A DNA stretch of 64,000 nt from Undibacterium parvum (lineage in GTDB: Bacteria; Pseudomonadota; Gammaproteobacteria; Burkholderiales; Burkholderiaceae_D), in assembly GCF_003955735.1 (NCBI RefSeq), contig NZ_CP034464.1:2232001-2296000 (forward strand), in the 5' to 3' direction. The notes under the pieces were generated by a model. That model ran no database searches, was not told where the DNA came from, and saw only the letters and a list, made by a program, of their open reading frames with translations. The position numbers and the translations under genes are program-made. Each line of letters opens with the position of its first letter. Position 1 is the stretch's first letter. Of the stretch, positions 62,741 through 64,000 are shown one piece after another.

Positions 62741-64000
62741 ACGGGGCACGGTGAACCAGAAACAGGTGCCCAGACCTGGCTGCGTCACATAGCCGATTTC
62801 ACCGCCCATTTTTCCTATCAGTTTTTTACTGATATTGAGACCCAGGCCGGTGCCGCCCTGCTGGCGGGTATTGTCGCTTTCGGCTTGCGCAAAAGCCTCG
62901 AAAATACGACTTTGAAAATCTAATGGTATGCCGCTGCCGTGGTCTTCGACTTCGACCCGCCAGTAGGCTTCGGCCTCTGCCAGACGGATTTCTATCTCAG
63001 CCCCGGGTGGGGAGAATTTAGCCGCATTCGAGAGTAAATTCGCCAACACTTGCATCAGCCTATCCGGGTCACCGATGGCGATGCCGTTCAGGCTAGTCTG
63101 TTCCATCCGATAACGCACCTGATAGCTGGCCGCATAAGCGGCATTGGCCTCGATAGACTGGGCGATCAAGTCCTTCAGATTGACGCTGACACTGGCGATC
63201 GTCATTTGCCCTGAAAGTAGTTTATCCATATCCAGAATATCGTTGACCAGGGTAATTAAACGCTGGCTATTGCGATTCGCGACCTTGATCAACTCTAAGG
63301 CCTTGTCCGGTAAAGTGCCGAGTATGCCCGCTTCCAGTAAACCCAGAGCGCCACGGATGGAGGTGACCGGTGTACGCAACTCATGACTGACAGTGGAGAT
63401 AAACTCGGATTTGATACGCTCCATTTGTTTGCGTTGCGAGATATCGGTGTGGGTGCCGACCATGCGTAAAGCAGCACCATCGGCAGCGCGTTGCACCACC
63501 ATGCCGCGATCAAGTATCCACAAATAGCTGCCGTCTTTGCACAAGACCCTATGCTCGTTCGAAAAGCTATTGGTTATGCCGTCCAGATTTGCCTCTACAT
63601 CAGCCATCACGGCGGGCATGTCTTCCGGATGAACCCGGCTCGACCATTCTGTCAAAGCATCACCGATTTCTGCTTCGCTGTGGCCTAGCATTTCTTTCCA
63701 GCGTTTTGAGAGTTGCACTTTACCGCTAGGAATATCCCAATCCCAGACCCCATCGCCGCTGCCTTCCAGCGCAAACTTCCAGCGCTCTTCACTGGCGCGC
63801 AAAGAAGCCAGTGCCTTGATGGTTTTTTGTTCTAAACGCTTGTTGTCCGTGATGTCGGTGCCAACGCCGCAGGTGCCGGTAATCTTCCCTTCGAGATCAA
63901 ATAAGGGCGATCTAACCACCAGATAAGTATGCGTGCCATCTTCGCCTTGCACGTTATTTTCGGTCTGTAGCGTGAGCCCTTTCTCGATCAGCAGGCGCTC
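62735..64000 (-). CDS. PAS-domain sensor histidine kinase, N-terminus beyond the window
   Basis: The frame runs off the right edge, so the upstream sensor part is missing. Visible in order: the end of a PAS/PAC domain (FDLEGKITGTCGVGTDITDN), a second PAS (WKFALEGSGDGVWDWDIPSG to HTDISQRK), HisKA with FISTVSHELRTPVTSIRG, and HATPase with NLLSNAAKFSPPGAE and GGTGLGLNISKKL. It autophosphorylates on the His of the SHELRT box. The partner response regulator is not visible. Confidence 0.9.
   Translation of the reverse strand, partial: ERLLIEKGLTLQTENNVQGEDGTHTYLVVRSPLFDLEGKITGTCGVGTDITDNKRLEQKTIKALASLRASEERWKFALEGSGDGVWDWDIPSGKVQLSKRWKEMLGHSEAEIGDALTEWSSRVHPEDMPAVMADVEANLDGITNSFSNEHRVLCKDGSYLWILDRGMVVQRAADGAALRMVGTHTDISQRKQMERIKSEFISTVSHELRTPVTSIRGALGLLEAGILGTLPDKALELIKVANRNSQRLITLVNDILDMDKLLSGQMTIASVSVNLKDLIAQSIEANAAYAASYQVRYRMEQTSLNGIAIGDPDRLMQVLANLLSNAAKFSPPGAEIEIRLAEAEAYWRVEVEDHGSGIPLDFQSRIFEAFAQAESDNTRQQGGTGLGLNISKKLIGKMGGEIGYVTQPGLGTCFWFTVPRP

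Overview
The window reads as chromosomal DNA of a betaproteobacterium, most likely of the Burkholderiales and probably close to Oxalobacteraceae such as Undibacterium. This is inferred from gene families and neighbour pairs: a Bug/TctC receptor beside a ferric-type ABC operon, a serine protease paired with an FHA protein, a DUF1800/DUF1501 pair, and the style of the GstA and Lrp proteins. There is no rRNA or tRNA to anchor the taxonomy. I see no CRISPR array, tRNA or prophage.

0-15.7 kb is ordinary chromosome. It holds the tail of an M14 carboxypeptidase overlapping an alpha/beta hydrolase, an NTF2-like protein, a Bug-type receptor, a three-gene ABC importer of the Fe(III)/2-aminoethylphosphonate type, a periplasmic Ntn-hydrolase (penicillin/AHL acylase family), a membrane serine protease-FHA pair, GstA, and a divergent ArsR regulator / cytochrome P450-ABM monooxygenase operon.

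15.7-27.2 kb is a two-partner secretion locus read leftward: a TpsB transporter followed by a roughly 2,890-residue TpsA exoprotein. A homopolymeric G7 tract puts the last ~110 codons of the adhesin out of frame. The locus is bracketed by two copies of the last 163 bp of the ABM monooxygenase gene, one intact and one a fragment.

27.2-35.5 kb holds a UGT-like glycosyltransferase, an ImpA-like M60 metalloprotease lipoprotein, an Lrp regulator, an unusual TonB-C lipoprotein and a serine hydrolase. These are interleaved with at least three families of short palindromic or MITE-like repeats.

35.5-51.9 kb is an accessory island, bounded on both sides by copies of the same ~40-bp sequence. Its left half is a signalling and pilus cassette. 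It contains a deleted hybrid-kinase remnant, a two-receiver histidine kinase, two proteins of unknown function and a tightly overlapping four-gene operon. That operon encodes a small membrane protein, two type IV prepilins each fused to a LamG/pentraxin-like domain, and a GspE/PilB-type ATPase with a receiver-like tail. Its right half is mobile-element debris: two defective IS91-type elements, an IS1182 fragment, a possible IS5 remnant and a tyrosine-recombinase fragment. An SDR/LysR pair sits among them.

51.9-64 kb returns to chromosome: a metallophosphoesterase lipoprotein, an S9 peptidase, the DUF1800/DUF1501 pair, an M20 peptidase, a DUF1161 protein, an NTF2-like protein, a small lipoprotein, an EamA transporter and a PAS sensor kinase cut by the window edge.

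The most promising candidates for something undescribed are the LamG-prepilin/ATPase cassette with its kinase, and the TpsA tail controlled by a G tract.
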